Assembly (NCBI GenBank): GCA_030630445.1
Contig: DAOVNC010000192.1
Coordinates: 1-6,906 of the forward strand
DNA length: 6,906 nucleotides
Direction of reading: 5' to 3'
Source of the DNA: Kiritimatiellales bacterium
Lineage (GTDB): Bacteria; Verrucomicrobiota; Kiritimatiellia; Kiritimatiellales; Pontiellaceae
Both the position numbers and the translations under genes were made by a program. Shown here in pieces: positions 6,791 to 6,906 of the stretch. How positions within the stretch are numbered: the stretch's first letter is position 1; every line of letters starts with the position of its first letter. The notes beneath the pieces were generated by a model. The model was not told the DNA's origin and searched no databases. It saw nothing but the letters and a program-made list of their open reading frames with translations.

Positions 6791-6906
6791 CCTCAGCCCC
6801 TCCTCCCCAAGCTTGAGCATTTTCTCTGGAGTATCCACCGACTCAAACAAAGCTTTCGTTGCCTTATTAACCCCAACATCAGTTGCTTGAGCAGATAAAA
6901 TCACCG
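6791..6906 (-). pseudogene. nth: endonuclease III (nth) fragment, 3' part missing
   Basis: Read on the minus strand, the frame entering from the window edge encodes VILSAQATDVGVNKATKALF followed by ESVDTPEKMLKLGEEGLR. This matches endonuclease III at about residues 37-74 of the E. coli protein, including the LSAQATD segment whose Gln contacts DNA at the lesion. In a normal enzyme the next residues would be close to the 'IKTIGLYN' helix, but similarity stops at about 6791. The frame continues without a stop to 6530 through unrelated sequence antisense to the hypothetical gene, with no helix-hairpin-helix (GVGRKTA), no catalytic Lys/Asp and no four-cysteine iron-sulfur cluster. The product could not be an active DNA glycosylase. 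The start codon lies outside the window. A real rearrangement or an assembly join are both possible. The identity of the fragment is clear; the cause is not. Confidence 0.75.

Overview
The window carries a compact, almost entirely plus-strand set of six complete protein genes, an unknown small gene, and the broken end of a DNA-repair gene on the minus strand. A secreted Cys-type S1 sulfatase coupled to a secreted beta-helix protein, next to ordinary housekeeping genes, is typical of marine polysaccharide-degrading bacteria of the PVC group. The style of these proteins recalls Kiritimatiellota (Pontiella-like) genomes. That taxonomic guess is from memory of protein style only; no marker gene is present.

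Layout: (1) 1-150, possible tail of an upstream gene and a leader; (2) 151-447, a DUF167/YggU-family protein; (3) 501-3835, an exported iduronate-2-sulfatase-like sulfatase followed, with a 4-base ATGA overlap, by an exported right-handed parallel beta-helix protein. These two probably act together on a sulfated glycan. (4) 3836-3884, a short gap with a 14-base inverted repeat that could be a metal-regulator site. (5) 3885-6317, a complete zinc/manganese-type ABC importer in the order znuA (lipoprotein), znuC (ATPase), znuB (permease), with overlapping junctions and so very likely one operon. (6) 6318-6436, an intergenic stretch with a weak hairpin and a 13-base palindrome. (7) 6437-6769, an unrecognised 110-residue protein that may have a PH-like beta-rich fold. 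(8) 6791-6906, minus strand, an endonuclease III (nth) reading frame whose similarity stops abruptly after roughly the first third of the protein, just behind the unknown gene.

Most of the window is recognisable. No CRISPR array, tRNA, rRNA, insertion sequence or transposase was seen. The points most worth a second look are the broken nth junction, the unknown gene beside it, the coupled sulfatase/beta-helix pair and the two palindromes flanking the znu operon.
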